Below are positions 1-7,590 of a stretch of DNA of 64,000 bases, piece after piece. The stretch comes from an uncultured Eubacteriales bacterium (GTDB lineage Bacteria > Bacillota > Clostridia > Oscillospirales > Oscillospiraceae), in assembly GCA_900079765.1 (NCBI GenBank), contig LT599017.1:1581766-1645765 (forward strand), given 5' to 3'. The notes under the pieces were generated by a model that saw only the letters and a list, made by a program, of their open reading frames with translations, searched no databases and was not told where the DNA came from. The translations under genes and the position numbers were made by a program. Numbering within the stretch: the first letter of the stretch is position 1; the number at the start of each line of letters is the position of its first letter.

Positions 1-2
1 GC

Positions 3-290
3 TACATGTGCCGCCGAGTGGTACGCAGCATCGAAATCACGGGCGTATACGACGAGGCAGAAACCCGGAACATTGTCGCGCAGATGGAAAGCGCAGACTT
101 GAAAAACGTCAATGTTCAGGTGGATGCTGCGTACTACAGCGGCAGGAAAATCCAGCTACGTCAGACCTTCAGCGTAACCCTCACAGGCAGCTACCGCATC
201 ACCATTCTGACGCTCGGCGGGAACCCCGTTGCGCTGGACTTGCCGATCAAGGTCAAGGTGGCCGGAATGAGTGAGGTATACTGGAAATGA
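3..290 (+). CDS. Tad-pilus-like small secreted/pseudopilin protein, 5' end outside window
   Basis: The reading frame is open from the first base, so the gene probably starts upstream and only its last ~95 residues are seen. The visible part is a beta-rich segment ending VKVAGMSEVYWK with no membrane helix. Its stop overlaps the start of the next gene by 4 bp (ATGA), indicating translational coupling. With a TadE-like protein and a prepilin peptidase following, I infer a minor pseudopilin of a Tad/Flp-type pilus (DUF4320-like). The family call rests on context and general character rather than a diagnostic motif. Confidence 0.45.
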   Translation, partial: YMCRRVVRSIEITGVYDEAETRNIVAQMESADLKNVNVQVDAAYYSGRKIQLRQTFSVTLTGSYRITILTLGGNPVALDLPIKVKVAGMSEVYWK

Positions 291-715
291 AAGAGCTGTT
301 GAAAGACAAAACCGGGGGTATCCCGGTTATTTTTATTGGCTTGGTGTTCTTTCTCCTGCTGATTTCTTTTCTCATTATGGAAATGGGAGCTGCCTACGAA
401 AGTTACTATGATGCGGAAACCATCCTACAACGAAGCTGCAACAGCGCGGTTGAGAAAAACATGCTGGACGCTTACCGGGCCGACAACATTCTGCGGCTGG
501 ACATGTCGGGTGCGACAGCGGATTTTTATAGCTTCCTTTCCTCCGATATGCCGGACAAGTACACCGTGAAAATCCAGTCCATTACCGGCACGGCAACGCC
601 CCCGGCTCTGACCGTCACGGGAACGGTTACGTTCTCAACGCTCTTTGGGCAGTACGGCTTCGACGACCTTTCCTTCAATTTCACCGTACAGTCCACCAAC
701 TACCGGACGGAGTAA
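287..715 (+). CDS. TadE/TadG-like pilus assembly protein
   Basis: A 142-residue protein with a short charged N-terminus (MKELLKDKTGG), one hydrophobic helix at about residues 14-33 and a Glu just after it (LIMEMG). This is the usual layout of TadE-like pseudopilins, which are inserted in the membrane and expose the rest outside. The remainder is soluble and beta-rich. The start overlaps the upstream stop by 4 bp, and the prepilin peptidase gene begins 7 bp after this stop, so all three look co-transcribed. In integrative elements such genes usually accompany a conjugative or adhesive Tad pilus. The class is fairly clear; the exact subfamily is not. Confidence 0.6.
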   Translation: MKELLKDKTGGIPVIFIGLVFFLLLISFLIMEMGAAYESYYDAETILQRSCNSAVEKNMLDAYRADNILRLDMSGATADFYSFLSSDMPDKYTVKIQSITGTATPPALTVTGTVTFSTLFGQYGFDDLSFNFTVQSTNYRTE

Positions 716-722
716 GGCCATT

Positions 723-1148
723 ATGAACTATATTTCCATCCTGATAAACGCCGCCGCGCTGATTTATGGTGGCATTGCGGATTACAAGCGGCGGGAGATT
801 CCGAATACAGTTCCCATTATACTGCTTTCTTTGGCAGCCTTTTCCTTTCCAACCTTTTGGCGTATAATGGGGCTAATCCTCCCCGCCGTGCTGCTGCTTG
901 CGGCGGCGAAGCTCACAAAAAGCGAAGTCCCCGGAGGGGATTTCAAGCTGATCTGCGCACTTGGTTTCGCCTGCGGTCTGCCGGAGCTGGCGGCAATCCT
1001 CGTTCTTTCCGCACTCGGCGCTATGGCCTACGGCACAATCCGGAATCTACCGATCAAGCGTCACATCCCTTTATGCGCCTACGTCGCCCCGGCCTATATC
1101 GTCCTCCACATGATGGCGTTTTTTTTGGAGGGGGGCGGGAGCATGTAA
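723..1148 (+). CDS. Prepilin peptidase, A24/CpaA-TadV type
   Basis: A 141-residue, multi-helix membrane protein. It carries the two aspartate motifs of type IV prepilin peptidases: an early D in IADYKRREIPN and the later GGDFK motif (family pattern GxGD.K). It is the short CpaA/TadV form without the N-terminal methylase domain. It would cleave the leader peptides of Flp-type prepilins at the inner membrane face. I chose the ATG at 723, directly after the upstream stop; a longer frame starting at 645 would run inside the TadE-like gene and has an unlikely polar N-terminus. It forms a compact cassette with the two preceding genes. Confidence 0.8.
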   Translation: MNYISILINAAALIYGGIADYKRREIPNTVPIILLSLAAFSFPTFWRIMGLILPAVLLLAAAKLTKSEVPGGDFKLICALGFACGLPELAAILVLSALGAMAYGTIRNLPIKRHIPLCAYVAPAYIVLHMMAFFLEGGGSM

Positions 1149-1194
1149 GGCATAAAAAGTTCAACGTACATCACTTTAGAATGGAGGCATTACT

Positions 1195-2277
1195 ATGAAG
1201 AAACGAATCTTTATGCTGCTGGGCGTGGCAATGCTCGCAAGCGCTTTTTGTATGACCGGCGCGGCAGCAGCAGGCACTACCGACACGGTATCAGAAAGTA
1301 TCGGTTCCAGCGTTCTCACTGTGAAATACAACGGCGAGGCAGTTGTTTTCCCCGATGCGCAGCCCTTTGTGGATGAAAACAGCCGGAAGCTTATTCCCGT
1401 TCGCTTCGTGGCTGAAACGATGGGCGCAGATGTGAGCTGGAATCAGGAAACGCAGACCGCCGTGATTGAACAGAACGGCATCACCGTTTCCGTGCCGATT
1501 GGCAGCGATACGATTACGGTCACGGAGAACGGCGGCACAACTGCCGTTAAAATGGACACGGCGGCGATCAGCCGGGAGGAACGCACTTACGTTCCTATCC
1601 GCTATGTGGCCGAGGCATTGGGCGCTTGGGTAAGCTACTCCGACCTATTCACCACCGTCCAGATTTACCGTGACGTGCTGGCTCCCGCCGACATCACCCG
1701 TCTGCACAGTTACTATGACATGTCGTCCGGCGAGTATGACAAAGCTACTGGCGAAACCCCTCTTTATACAGATGAGTTTCTGCTGACCCTGTATCCTGAG
1801 TTTGCATATTTCACAGGCAGCTACGGCTTTGAAAATGCAAACGAGTGGAAGTTGCGCAATCCAAATGGAAGTGATACTCTCATCTACACATGGAAAAAGC
1901 CAGTTACCTACACTGGCATAACCACGGGAGATACCTATACCTTTGGTACTCAGTCCGACCTTGATTTTGCCAAGCTCGTGCTTGCCGAAGCCTATGGCGT
2001 GGAGGATGAAATTAACAGTGCCGGGAAAGTGAAAATCTCGCTGAAAACCGATCTCTCCTGCGTTTACTGGTCACGGCACAGCAGTCGCGCAGGGACTTAT
2101 GTGCGCGGAGTGCTGACAGTCACAATACCTGAAAACACTGATATCTCTTGGATTAAGCAAAATTACGATTTCATTACTAATCCAAAGGCTGGTGAAACCC
2201 GCGATATCGACGTGGAAATTTACGTCAATACCTTTACCGAAACGGTCTATTGGAACGAGATGACCGCCTTAACATGA
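1195..2277 (+). CDS. Secreted copper-amine-oxidase-like (stalk) domain protein
   Basis: A 360-residue exported protein with a signal peptide (KKR, hydrophobic core, cut near AAAAG at residues 20-26). Residues ~40-160 form a copper amine oxidase N-terminal-like (stalk) domain with its two characteristic half repeats, LIPVRFVAETMGADVSW and YVPIRYVAEALGAWVSY. These domains act as wall-associated binding or scaffold modules in Clostridia; they carry no copper oxidase activity. The remaining ~200 residues are unrecognised. A GGAGG site lies 8 bp before the ATG. It follows the pilus genes by 46 bp and could be surface cargo of the integrative element. Confidence 0.75.
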   Translation: MKKRIFMLLGVAMLASAFCMTGAAAAGTTDTVSESIGSSVLTVKYNGEAVVFPDAQPFVDENSRKLIPVRFVAETMGADVSWNQETQTAVIEQNGITVSVPIGSDTITVTENGGTTAVKMDTAAISREERTYVPIRYVAEALGAWVSYSDLFTTVQIYRDVLAPADITRLHSYYDMSSGEYDKATGETPLYTDEFLLTLYPEFAYFTGSYGFENANEWKLRNPNGSDTLIYTWKKPVTYTGITTGDTYTFGTQSDLDFAKLVLAEAYGVEDEINSAGKVKISLKTDLSCVYWSRHSSRAGTYVRGVLTVTIPENTDISWIKQNYDFITNPKAGETRDIDVEIYVNTFTETVYWNEMTALT

Positions 2278-2296
2278 ATGAAAGGATAAAGTGAAC

Positions 2297-3280
2297 ATGA
2301 AAAAGCTGAAAAATTGCATATCTGTCCTCTTGGCAGCCGTTATAATGACGGCTGCTTTTTACACGCCCGCACTGGCAGTGGTGTCATCGCATGACCAAAA
2401 GCATTTGTCATCCAGTCAGCAGAGCAAAATCGATAAAGCTACAAAGGCTTGGGATGCAGCCAATGCAGCAGGAGATAAGGCAGGAATGGAGAAAGCTCAT
2501 AAGGATGCTGAAAAAGTACGTTCCACAAAAAACTATTCCGGCGGCGCGGACGGTTCCGAATACCATCCCTGGAACAACGGCGGCGGAAATTCCGGCGGCG
2601 GTGGTGGCGGAGGAGGCCATTATTATCCTCCCACGCCTGTGACTTACACCATTACCGCGACATCGGGAACGGGCGGCAGTATCAGCCCAAGCGGTTCAAC
2701 CTCAGTAACAGAGGGCAACAGCAAAACCTACACCATTGCGGCAAACACCGGCTATAAAATTGCAGACGTTAAAGTGGATGGCTCGTCAATCGGTGCGGCA
2801 TCCACTTATACGTTCAGCAATGTAACCTCGGGCCATACCATCAGCGCAACCTTTGCCTCTGCTGCGTCACTCAGCACAGGCGGCGCCACGCTTGGGGACG
2901 GCGGCTCAGGGACGCTCAAATCGGGCGTAACCAAATCCGGGTATGGGATAACTGCAAGCCTGCCCGTCACGACCTCCTACGTCAGCGGAACAACTGTTAC
3001 GGCAAGCTATAACTTCACTTCTACCAAAACCGTTTCGCTGGAAAGCGTCGGCGGCACATGGCAGTTCCCTGTAAGCGGCTCCAGCGTGACGGGAGCCAGA
3101 AAAATCTATATCCCCGTGGAAACCAAGGATGGCACTTATACGATCACCTTTACAGTAAAGGCCCTTGACCCGCAGGCCACGGCGCTGACCGGCTCTAACG
3201 TCTATCTGACCTCAACGAAAAGCGTCACCGTCACAATTCGGGGTTCCATGTACGAGGACGATTTCACGGGCAATTCCTGA
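2297..3280 (+). CDS. Secreted Gly-rich protein with bacterial beta-repeat domain
   Basis: About 327 residues, with a signal peptide (KKLKN..., cleavage near PALA). A charged, probably helical stretch is followed by a Gly/Ser linker at about residues 93-110. Then comes one repeat of the type found in clostridial surface proteins (ITATSGTGGSISPSG ... GYKIADVKVDG ... HTISATFA). The C-terminal third is beta-rich and unrecognised. The start is ambiguous between GTG 2291 and ATG 2297; I prefer the ATG because the AAAGGA site then has normal spacing. A hairpin terminator follows, so this gene closes the transcript that starts with the pilus genes. Probably exported surface protein of the element. 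Confidence 0.6.
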   Translation: MKKLKNCISVLLAAVIMTAAFYTPALAVVSSHDQKHLSSSQQSKIDKATKAWDAANAAGDKAGMEKAHKDAEKVRSTKNYSGGADGSEYHPWNNGGGNSGGGGGGGGHYYPPTPVTYTITATSGTGGSISPSGSTSVTEGNSKTYTIAANTGYKIADVKVDGSSIGAASTYTFSNVTSGHTISATFASAASLSTGGATLGDGGSGTLKSGVTKSGYGITASLPVTTSYVSGTTVTASYNFTSTKTVSLESVGGTWQFPVSGSSVTGARKIYIPVETKDGTYTITFTVKALDPQATALTGSNVYLTSTKSVTVTIRGSMYEDDFTGNS

Positions 3281-3315
3281 CATAGCAGTAAGCAACAGTT
3301 TTTATGCGAAGATTG

Positions 3316-3352
3316 GGCGGCAGACTTTTTAAGTCTGCCGCCTTTCGCTTTT
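3316..3352 (+). terminator. Rho-independent terminator
   Basis: A 12-bp perfect stem (GGCGGCAGACTT / AAGTCTGCCGCC) with a 3-nt loop is followed by TTTCGCTTTT. It separates the secreted-protein genes from the toxin/excisionase/integrase group. Confidence 0.85.
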
Positions 3353-3374
3353 ACTTAGAGTGAGGAGGGCCTTT

Positions 3375-3740
3375 ATGAACAGGAAAATCAGACGTGGCGA
3401 TATGTTTTATGCCGACCTGACACCAGGTGTCGGTTCCGAGCAGAGCGGCTACCGCCCCGTACTTATTATACAGAATGACACCGGCAACAAGCACAGCAAC
3501 ACGGTAATTGCCGCCATCATCACCAGCCGGATTTCCACCAAGACAAAGCTGCCTACCCACGCTCCCATTAAGGCACAGCAAGGGCTTGGGCATGATTCAC
3601 TCGTCCTGTTAGAGCAGATACGGACGATTGATAAAATGCGTCTGAAAGAATATATCGGGACGCTGGACAGCGAGGCCATAAGGCGGATAGACTGGGCGCT
3701 GGCGGTCAGTGTGGGACTGAAAGGAAAAGATTTAATATGA
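3375..3740 (+). CDS. mazF: PemK/MazF-family toxin (endoribonuclease-type)
   Basis: A 121-residue protein with the MazF/PemK fold signature: N-terminal RRGDMFYADLTPGVGSEQSG, then YRPVLIIQND, IAAIITS, and C-terminal LEQIRTIDK. The family cleaves single-stranded mRNA at short sequences and is normally neutralised by a co-encoded antitoxin. GAGGAGG at 3362-3368 sets the start at ATG 3375; an in-frame GTG at 3360 lies ahead of the ribosome site. No antitoxin gene precedes it: the upstream gene is a secreted protein behind a terminator. It overlaps the next gene (excisionase-like) by 4 bp. Length matches the family. Target sequence and toxicity are not visible. Confidence 0.9.
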   Translation: MNRKIRRGDMFYADLTPGVGSEQSGYRPVLIIQNDTGNKHSNTVIAAIITSRISTKTKLPTHAPIKAQQGLGHDSLVLLEQIRTIDKMRLKEYIGTLDSEAIRRIDWALAVSVGLKGKDLI

Positions 3741-3967
3741 GCGGACGATTATCGCAGGAAAAAGCCTACCGAATGATGCTGCGAGGATACCCCGATGTCT
3801 TGGATATGAAACAGATGTGTGAAATACTCGGTATCAGTCTAAAAACCGGGTATGTCCTGATCCAAGAAAATAAGATTGAGTGTTTGAAGGTTGGGCGTTC
3901 TTATAGAATCCCCAAGCCTTTTTTATTGAGCTATTTACGATTTGATACCGTCAATAAGGAAACGTAA
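3737..3967 (+). CDS. Excisionase-like helix-turn-helix protein
   Basis: A 76-residue protein with an excisionase/MerR-like winged HTH (residues ~24-65): MKQMCEILGISLKTGYVLIQENKIECLKVGRSYRIPKPFLLSYL. The layout (helix-turn-helix, then the K-x-G-R-x-Y-R-I-P wing) is that of Xis-type DNA-bending proteins. It starts within the mazF stop (ATGA) and ends 90 bp before the integrase. The natural role is directing excision of the integrative element. Because mazF has no other partner, this protein could also repress or otherwise restrain the toxin operon; that is inference. Confidence 0.8.
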   Translation: MSGRLSQEKAYRMMLRGYPDVLDMKQMCEILGISLKTGYVLIQENKIECLKVGRSYRIPKPFLLSYLRFDTVNKET

Positions 3968-4056
3968 CAGCATCGTACATTTTGATATTCCCGTTTGCCA
4001 TGATAAGCTTAGGCTGTCAACAGCAAGCGGTGAGTATCCTTGAAAGGAGGAGCATT

Positions 4057-5409
4057 ATGGAACTCGCCAAAATGCTTAAAATGGTCAGGCTGACCGAAGA
4101 AGAATTGATCGGCGGCTTTGTAACCGCCAAAAAAAATGTTTATTACATCGTCCTCAACCGCAAAGACGAGGACGGCAAGCGCAGGCCGCTCTGGATTTCC
4201 ACTGAGCTGGAAGCTACCAAGCAAAACAGAGAAGAAGCGGAAAGTAAATGCCTGTCGGAAAGAATCCGATACTCGGTAGACTTGAAAAATGGCACAATCG
4301 AAATACCTATCGCTAAAGGCCCAAAAACTGCTGCAACAAAAGCGAAAGCCGATGCCTCTGTGGAACAACCGCAAAATCCGTTGTTTGCGGATTTGCTGAA
4401 TGAGTGGATTGCCTTTCGCCACCCGAGTAATATCGTGATTGGCGAGGATTTCAACTTTGATAGGCAAATCAAGCTCAACACATGGGCTGGTTATGCGGAT
4501 AACATCAAGCGCAACCTGTATCCGACTTTTATGGCCTACGGCTGCACGGTGCAGGATGTCACAGTAGAGTTGCTGAAAGGGTTTTACTCCAACCGTCTTA
4601 AAAACGGCTTGAAGAAAGCCTCTGTTGCAAAGGACTACACGCTCATTAATCAGGCGCTAAATTACGCCATCAGCCGGAAGATGATTGATGTAAACCCCAA
4701 CAGCGCAATCACCCTGCACAAGATTGAGAAGTATAACGCCGCCACGCTGAACGCCGAACAAATGCAGCAATACCTTGAGTTTATTCAAGGGGATATCATT
4801 GAGATAGCAATACTCCTTGGAGGCTTTTATGGTATGCGCCGCAGCGAATGTTTGGGAACAAGGGAATCACAGTTTGATTTTCGGCACGGTTTTTTTCGGG
4901 CAAACCACACGGTTACGAAAGCAGTCATTGACGGAAAAAAGCTGTATCTCCACTCTGACAAGTTAAAAACTGATTTGAGTAACCGCACCTATCCCCTTAT
5001 CCCGTATGTAGAAGAACGGGTGAAAGCAAGGATCGCAGAAAACAAAGACCTGCGAGAGCTTTGTGGGAACTCATACAATCGGGAATGGCTTGGCTATATC
5101 TGCGTTCACCAGTTAGGGGAAATTATCGACCCGGATTATATCACAAGCAGACACAACACCTTACTGAAAAATGCGGGACTGCCCCATGTGAGGTTTCACG
5201 ATCTCCGGCACTCCTGCGTCGGGCTGATGATGGCAAACGAGGTTCCTATCGAGCGTGTCCGTGATTGGGTAGGACATAGCGACATCCGCACGACGGTTAA
5301 CACCTATGGCCATTTGGAATATCACTCCAAAAAACAGACAGCGGAGATTATCGGGAACTCATTGACAGGAAAACTCGTGGCGAGAGAGGCTGTATCATCC
5401 GGTGGATAG
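4057..5409 (+). CDS. Tyrosine site-specific integrase
   Basis: A 450-residue phage/ICE-type tyrosine recombinase. An N-terminal arm-binding region and a SAM-like core-binding domain (~residues 120-220) precede the catalytic domain. Visible catalytic residues are Arg in GMRRSE (~261), HDLRH (H381, R384), His in VGHSD (407) and the Tyr nucleophile in NTYGH (417). AAAGGAGG at 4043-4050 fixes ATG 4057; the longer frame from 3982 lacks a site. It faces the tRNA-Ser gene 138 bp away, the usual arrangement for an element that integrates into a tRNA. The set of catalytic residues appears intact, so the enzyme is probably active. Confidence 0.93.
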   Translation: MELAKMLKMVRLTEEELIGGFVTAKKNVYYIVLNRKDEDGKRRPLWISTELEATKQNREEAESKCLSERIRYSVDLKNGTIEIPIAKGPKTAATKAKADASVEQPQNPLFADLLNEWIAFRHPSNIVIGEDFNFDRQIKLNTWAGYADNIKRNLYPTFMAYGCTVQDVTVELLKGFYSNRLKNGLKKASVAKDYTLINQALNYAISRKMIDVNPNSAITLHKIEKYNAATLNAEQMQQYLEFIQGDIIEIAILLGGFYGMRRSECLGTRESQFDFRHGFFRANHTVTKAVIDGKKLYLHSDKLKTDLSNRTYPLIPYVEERVKARIAENKDLRELCGNSYNREWLGYICVHQLGEIIDPDYITSRHNTLLKNAGLPHVRFHDLRHSCVGLMMANEVPIERVRDWVGHSDIRTTVNTYGHLEYHSKKQTAEIIGNSLTGKLVAREAVSSGG

Positions 5410-5512
5410 AACTCATAGCTTAAAAAGCCTGTAAGTAGGCGGTTTTTAGAAAGGGACGGATAGAACCATGAACGGAGCAAGAGAAAAAACAACACTGCTC
5501 AAAAAGGGTGAA

Positions 5513-5540
5513 AGCCTGCAATCCCTTGAGATTGCAGGCT
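5513..5540 (-). terminator. Hairpin terminator of tRNA-Ser
   Basis: A perfect 11-bp stem (AGCCTGCAATC / GATTGCAGGCT) with a 6-nt loop lies just beyond the 3' end of tRNA-Ser on the minus strand. It is followed on that strand by TTTCACCCTTTTT. Confidence 0.75.
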
Positions 5541-5546
5541 TCCAGA

Positions 5547-5635
5547 TGGCGGAGAGGGCGGGATTCGAACCCGCGTGGGATTGCTCCCAAACTGATTTCG
5601 AGTCAGCCCCGTTATGACCACTTCGATACCTCTCC
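5547..5635 (-). tRNA. tRNA-Ser(CGA)
   Basis: The minus strand reads GGAGAGG ... CCTCTCC with an encoded GCCA end, an anticodon loop CTCGAAA (anticodon CGA, reads UCG), a long class II variable arm (TTTGGGAGCAATCCCACG) and the T loop GTTCGAATC. All arms pair. The gene lies directly next to the integrase, and two further copies of its 5' half lie to its right, so this is very likely the attachment site of the element. Confidence 0.96.
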
Positions 5636-5640
5636 GTGTA
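5595..5640. repeat. Attachment-site repeat, copy 1 (within tRNA-Ser)
   Basis: From the anticodon loop through the 5' end of tRNA-Ser plus a few flanking bases. The same 46 bp recurs at 5776-5821 with a single mismatch (37 bp identical, one mismatch, then 8 identical). Confidence 0.85.
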
Positions 5641-5775
5641 TAAAATTTTCAAACGCCCTCGGATAGAACTTGGATAGAACAGCCTTAAAATTGAGGGCTA
5701 TTCGAACTCCGAAAGCGGGAAAAACGCTGAGTTTATAAGGGTTTCGGGTCATTGCACTTCCACTCGACCTACTTC

Positions 5776-5821
5776 ATTTCGAGTCAGCCCCGTTATGACC
5801 ACTTCGATACCTGTCCGTGTA
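5776..5821. repeat. Attachment-site repeat, copy 2 (displaced tRNA-Ser 5' half)
   Basis: 45 of 46 bases match the tRNA-Ser 5' half, in the same orientation, 181 bp away. It lacks the 3' half of the tRNA and is not a functional gene. Such fragments are left when an element inserts into a tRNA and supplies a replacement half. Confidence 0.85.
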
Positions 5822-5859
5822 GAAAATATGCAGTTTTCAGGAGGGGATCACAGAATTTC

Positions 5860-5899
5860 TAGCAGGCCCTGTTATGAACCGCTTCGATACCGCTGCGTA
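5860..5899. repeat. Degenerate third copy of the tRNA-Ser fragment
   Basis: The stretch AGCAGGCCCTGTTATGAACC / GCTTCGATACCGCTGCGTA aligns with the same tRNA segment, with several substitutions and one inserted base. It looks like an older displaced half. Confidence 0.6.
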
Positions 5900-6037
5900 T
5901 TTCATTCGGCTGCCCAGACCGACCCGGGGAGGTCCGCTCAGGGGTAGCTTAAATAAGATACCCTATTTCATGCGTTTTGTCAATTACTGAACGCAGTTGA
6001 ATTTCAGCGGAAACGGGGGATTTTTGGTAAGTTGCAA

Positions 6038-6066
6038 TTGTAAAGGAAGAAAAGAGATGCTAGAAT
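6038..6066 (+). promoter_or_regulatory. Sigma-A type promoter for the binding-protein/GGDEF-EAL operon
   Basis: TTGTAA (6038-6043), a 17-bp spacer and TAGAAT (6061-6066), 37 bp before the ATG at 6104. A GAGAGGAGA ribosome site lies at 6087-6095. Confidence 0.6.
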
Positions 6067-6103
6067 AAAAATACATTTGTGCGTGTGAGAGGAGATGTAG
6101 AAA

Positions 6104-7558
6104 ATGGGAAAGCGAAGGCGTATTTGCACGGCGGCGGTCTGTGCCGCACTCCTTATAACGGTGCTGGCGGGCTGCGGGGGACAGGGGAGCCTTGGAGCCG
6201 GCGACAAGGAAGACCCCATTACCATCACGCTCTGGCACTACTACAACGGCGCTCAGCAGAAGGTGTTCAACGAGATGGTGCAGGAATTCAACAGCACCGT
6301 GGGGGCCGAGCAGGGAATTCTGGTGGAGGCCCAGAGCTATGGCACCGTGAACGACCTGAGCAGCAAGGTGCTGGACGCGGTCTATGAAAAGGTGGGCGCG
6401 GAGGAGGTCCCTGACGTCTTTGCCTCCTATGCCGACACCGCCTATGAGATCAACAGCTTGGGCAAGGTGGCCGACCTGGCCCAGTACCTCACGGAGGAGG
6501 AGCAGAGCGCCTACGTCACCGCCTATCTGGACGAGGGGCGGTTCGAGGACGACGGCGGCTTTAAGATTTTCCCCATCGCCAAATCCACAGAGGTGCTGAC
6601 CGTCAACAAGACCGAGTGGGACGCCTTCGCCGCCGCCACCGGGGCCGGCGAGAGCGCCTTTGCAACCTGGGAGGGCATTGCCGCCCTTGCCGGGCAATAC
6701 TATCTCTGGACCGACGGGCTGACCCCAGGCGTGGCCGAGGACGGCAAGGCCTTTTTTGGTCGGGATGCCTTCGCCAACTACATCCTCGTCGGCAGCGAGC
6801 AGCTGGGCGCGGGGCTCTTTCGCGTGTCCGGCGGGAAGGCGGAGCTCAGCGTGGACGAGACGGCTATGCGTCGCCTGTGGGACTGCTACTACATACCCTA
6901 TATCAACGGCTACTTCAGCGCCTTCGGAAAATTCCGCAGCGACGACGTGCGCACCGGCGACCTGGCCGCCTGCGTGGGCGCAACCAGCGGCGCGACCTAT
7001 TTCCCCACTGAGGTCACCCGGGCGGACGGCAGCACCTACCCCATCGAGGTGGCCGTCTATCCCCTGCCCAATTTCGAGGGGACCGAGCCCATGGCGGTTC
7101 AGCAGGGGGCCGGCATGGTGGTGAGCAAGTCCACCCCTGAACGGGAGAAGGCCGCGGTGGCCTTTCTCAAATGGTTCACCCAGCCGGAGCAGAACAGCCG
7201 CTTTGCCATGTCCTCGGGCTATCTCCCCGTTACTAACGCCGCCAACCAGAGCGTGGCGGCCCTCAAGGAGCAGAGCGGGGAGATGTCCGCCGTTTTGTAC
7301 GACACGCTGACCATCGGCGCGGAGATGACGGGGGAGTATCGGCTCTACGCCGGAAAGGCCTTTGAAAACGGGAGCGACGCCAGAGTCATAGTAAATACCT
7401 CTATGGACGAGAAGGCGAAGAAAGACCGGGCCGCGGTAAAAGCGCTGATGGATCAGGGTATTTCCCGGACCGAGGCGGTGGCGCGGTACGATACCGATGA
7501 AAACTTCAGCAGCTGGCTAAACGGTTTCCGTGCCGAGCTGAAAAACATAATTAAGTAG
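6104..7558 (+). CDS. Family 1 extracellular solute-binding lipoprotein
   Basis: A 484-residue lipoprotein (signal peptide, lipobox LAGC with Cys24). The mature part begins ITITLWHYYNGAQQKVFNEMVQEFN, the standard opening of sugar-type (family 1) ABC binding proteins, and contains typical late motifs (AAVAFLKWFTQPEQNSRFAMSSGYLPV). It would bind a small solute, probably a saccharide, outside the cell. Unusually, no permease or ATPase genes follow; the next gene, 32 bp later, is a membrane GGDEF-EAL protein. I infer that it acts as the ligand-binding subunit of that sensor, or serves a remote transporter. The ligand cannot be read from sequence. Confidence 0.88.
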   Translation: MGKRRRICTAAVCAALLITVLAGCGGQGSLGAGDKEDPITITLWHYYNGAQQKVFNEMVQEFNSTVGAEQGILVEAQSYGTVNDLSSKVLDAVYEKVGAEEVPDVFASYADTAYEINSLGKVADLAQYLTEEEQSAYVTAYLDEGRFEDDGGFKIFPIAKSTEVLTVNKTEWDAFAAATGAGESAFATWEGIAALAGQYYLWTDGLTPGVAEDGKAFFGRDAFANYILVGSEQLGAGLFRVSGGKAELSVDETAMRRLWDCYYIPYINGYFSAFGKFRSDDVRTGDLAACVGATSGATYFPTEVTRADGSTYPIEVAVYPLPNFEGTEPMAVQQGAGMVVSKSTPEREKAAVAFLKWFTQPEQNSRFAMSSGYLPVTNAANQSVAALKEQSGEMSAVLYDTLTIGAEMTGEYRLYAGKAFENGSDARVIVNTSMDEKAKKDRAAVKALMDQGISRTEAVARYDTDENFSSWLNGFRAELKNIIK

Positions 7559-7590
7559 AAAACCATTGGGATGCCGGGGGGGGTGAGCGG

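Larger units (their letters stand above)
5636..6103. other. Non-coding junction between integrative element and core genome
   Basis: This 468-bp stretch has no credible gene. It holds the two displaced tRNA-Ser fragments and, at its right end, the promoter of the next operon. It marks the boundary of the integrative element. Confidence 0.7.
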
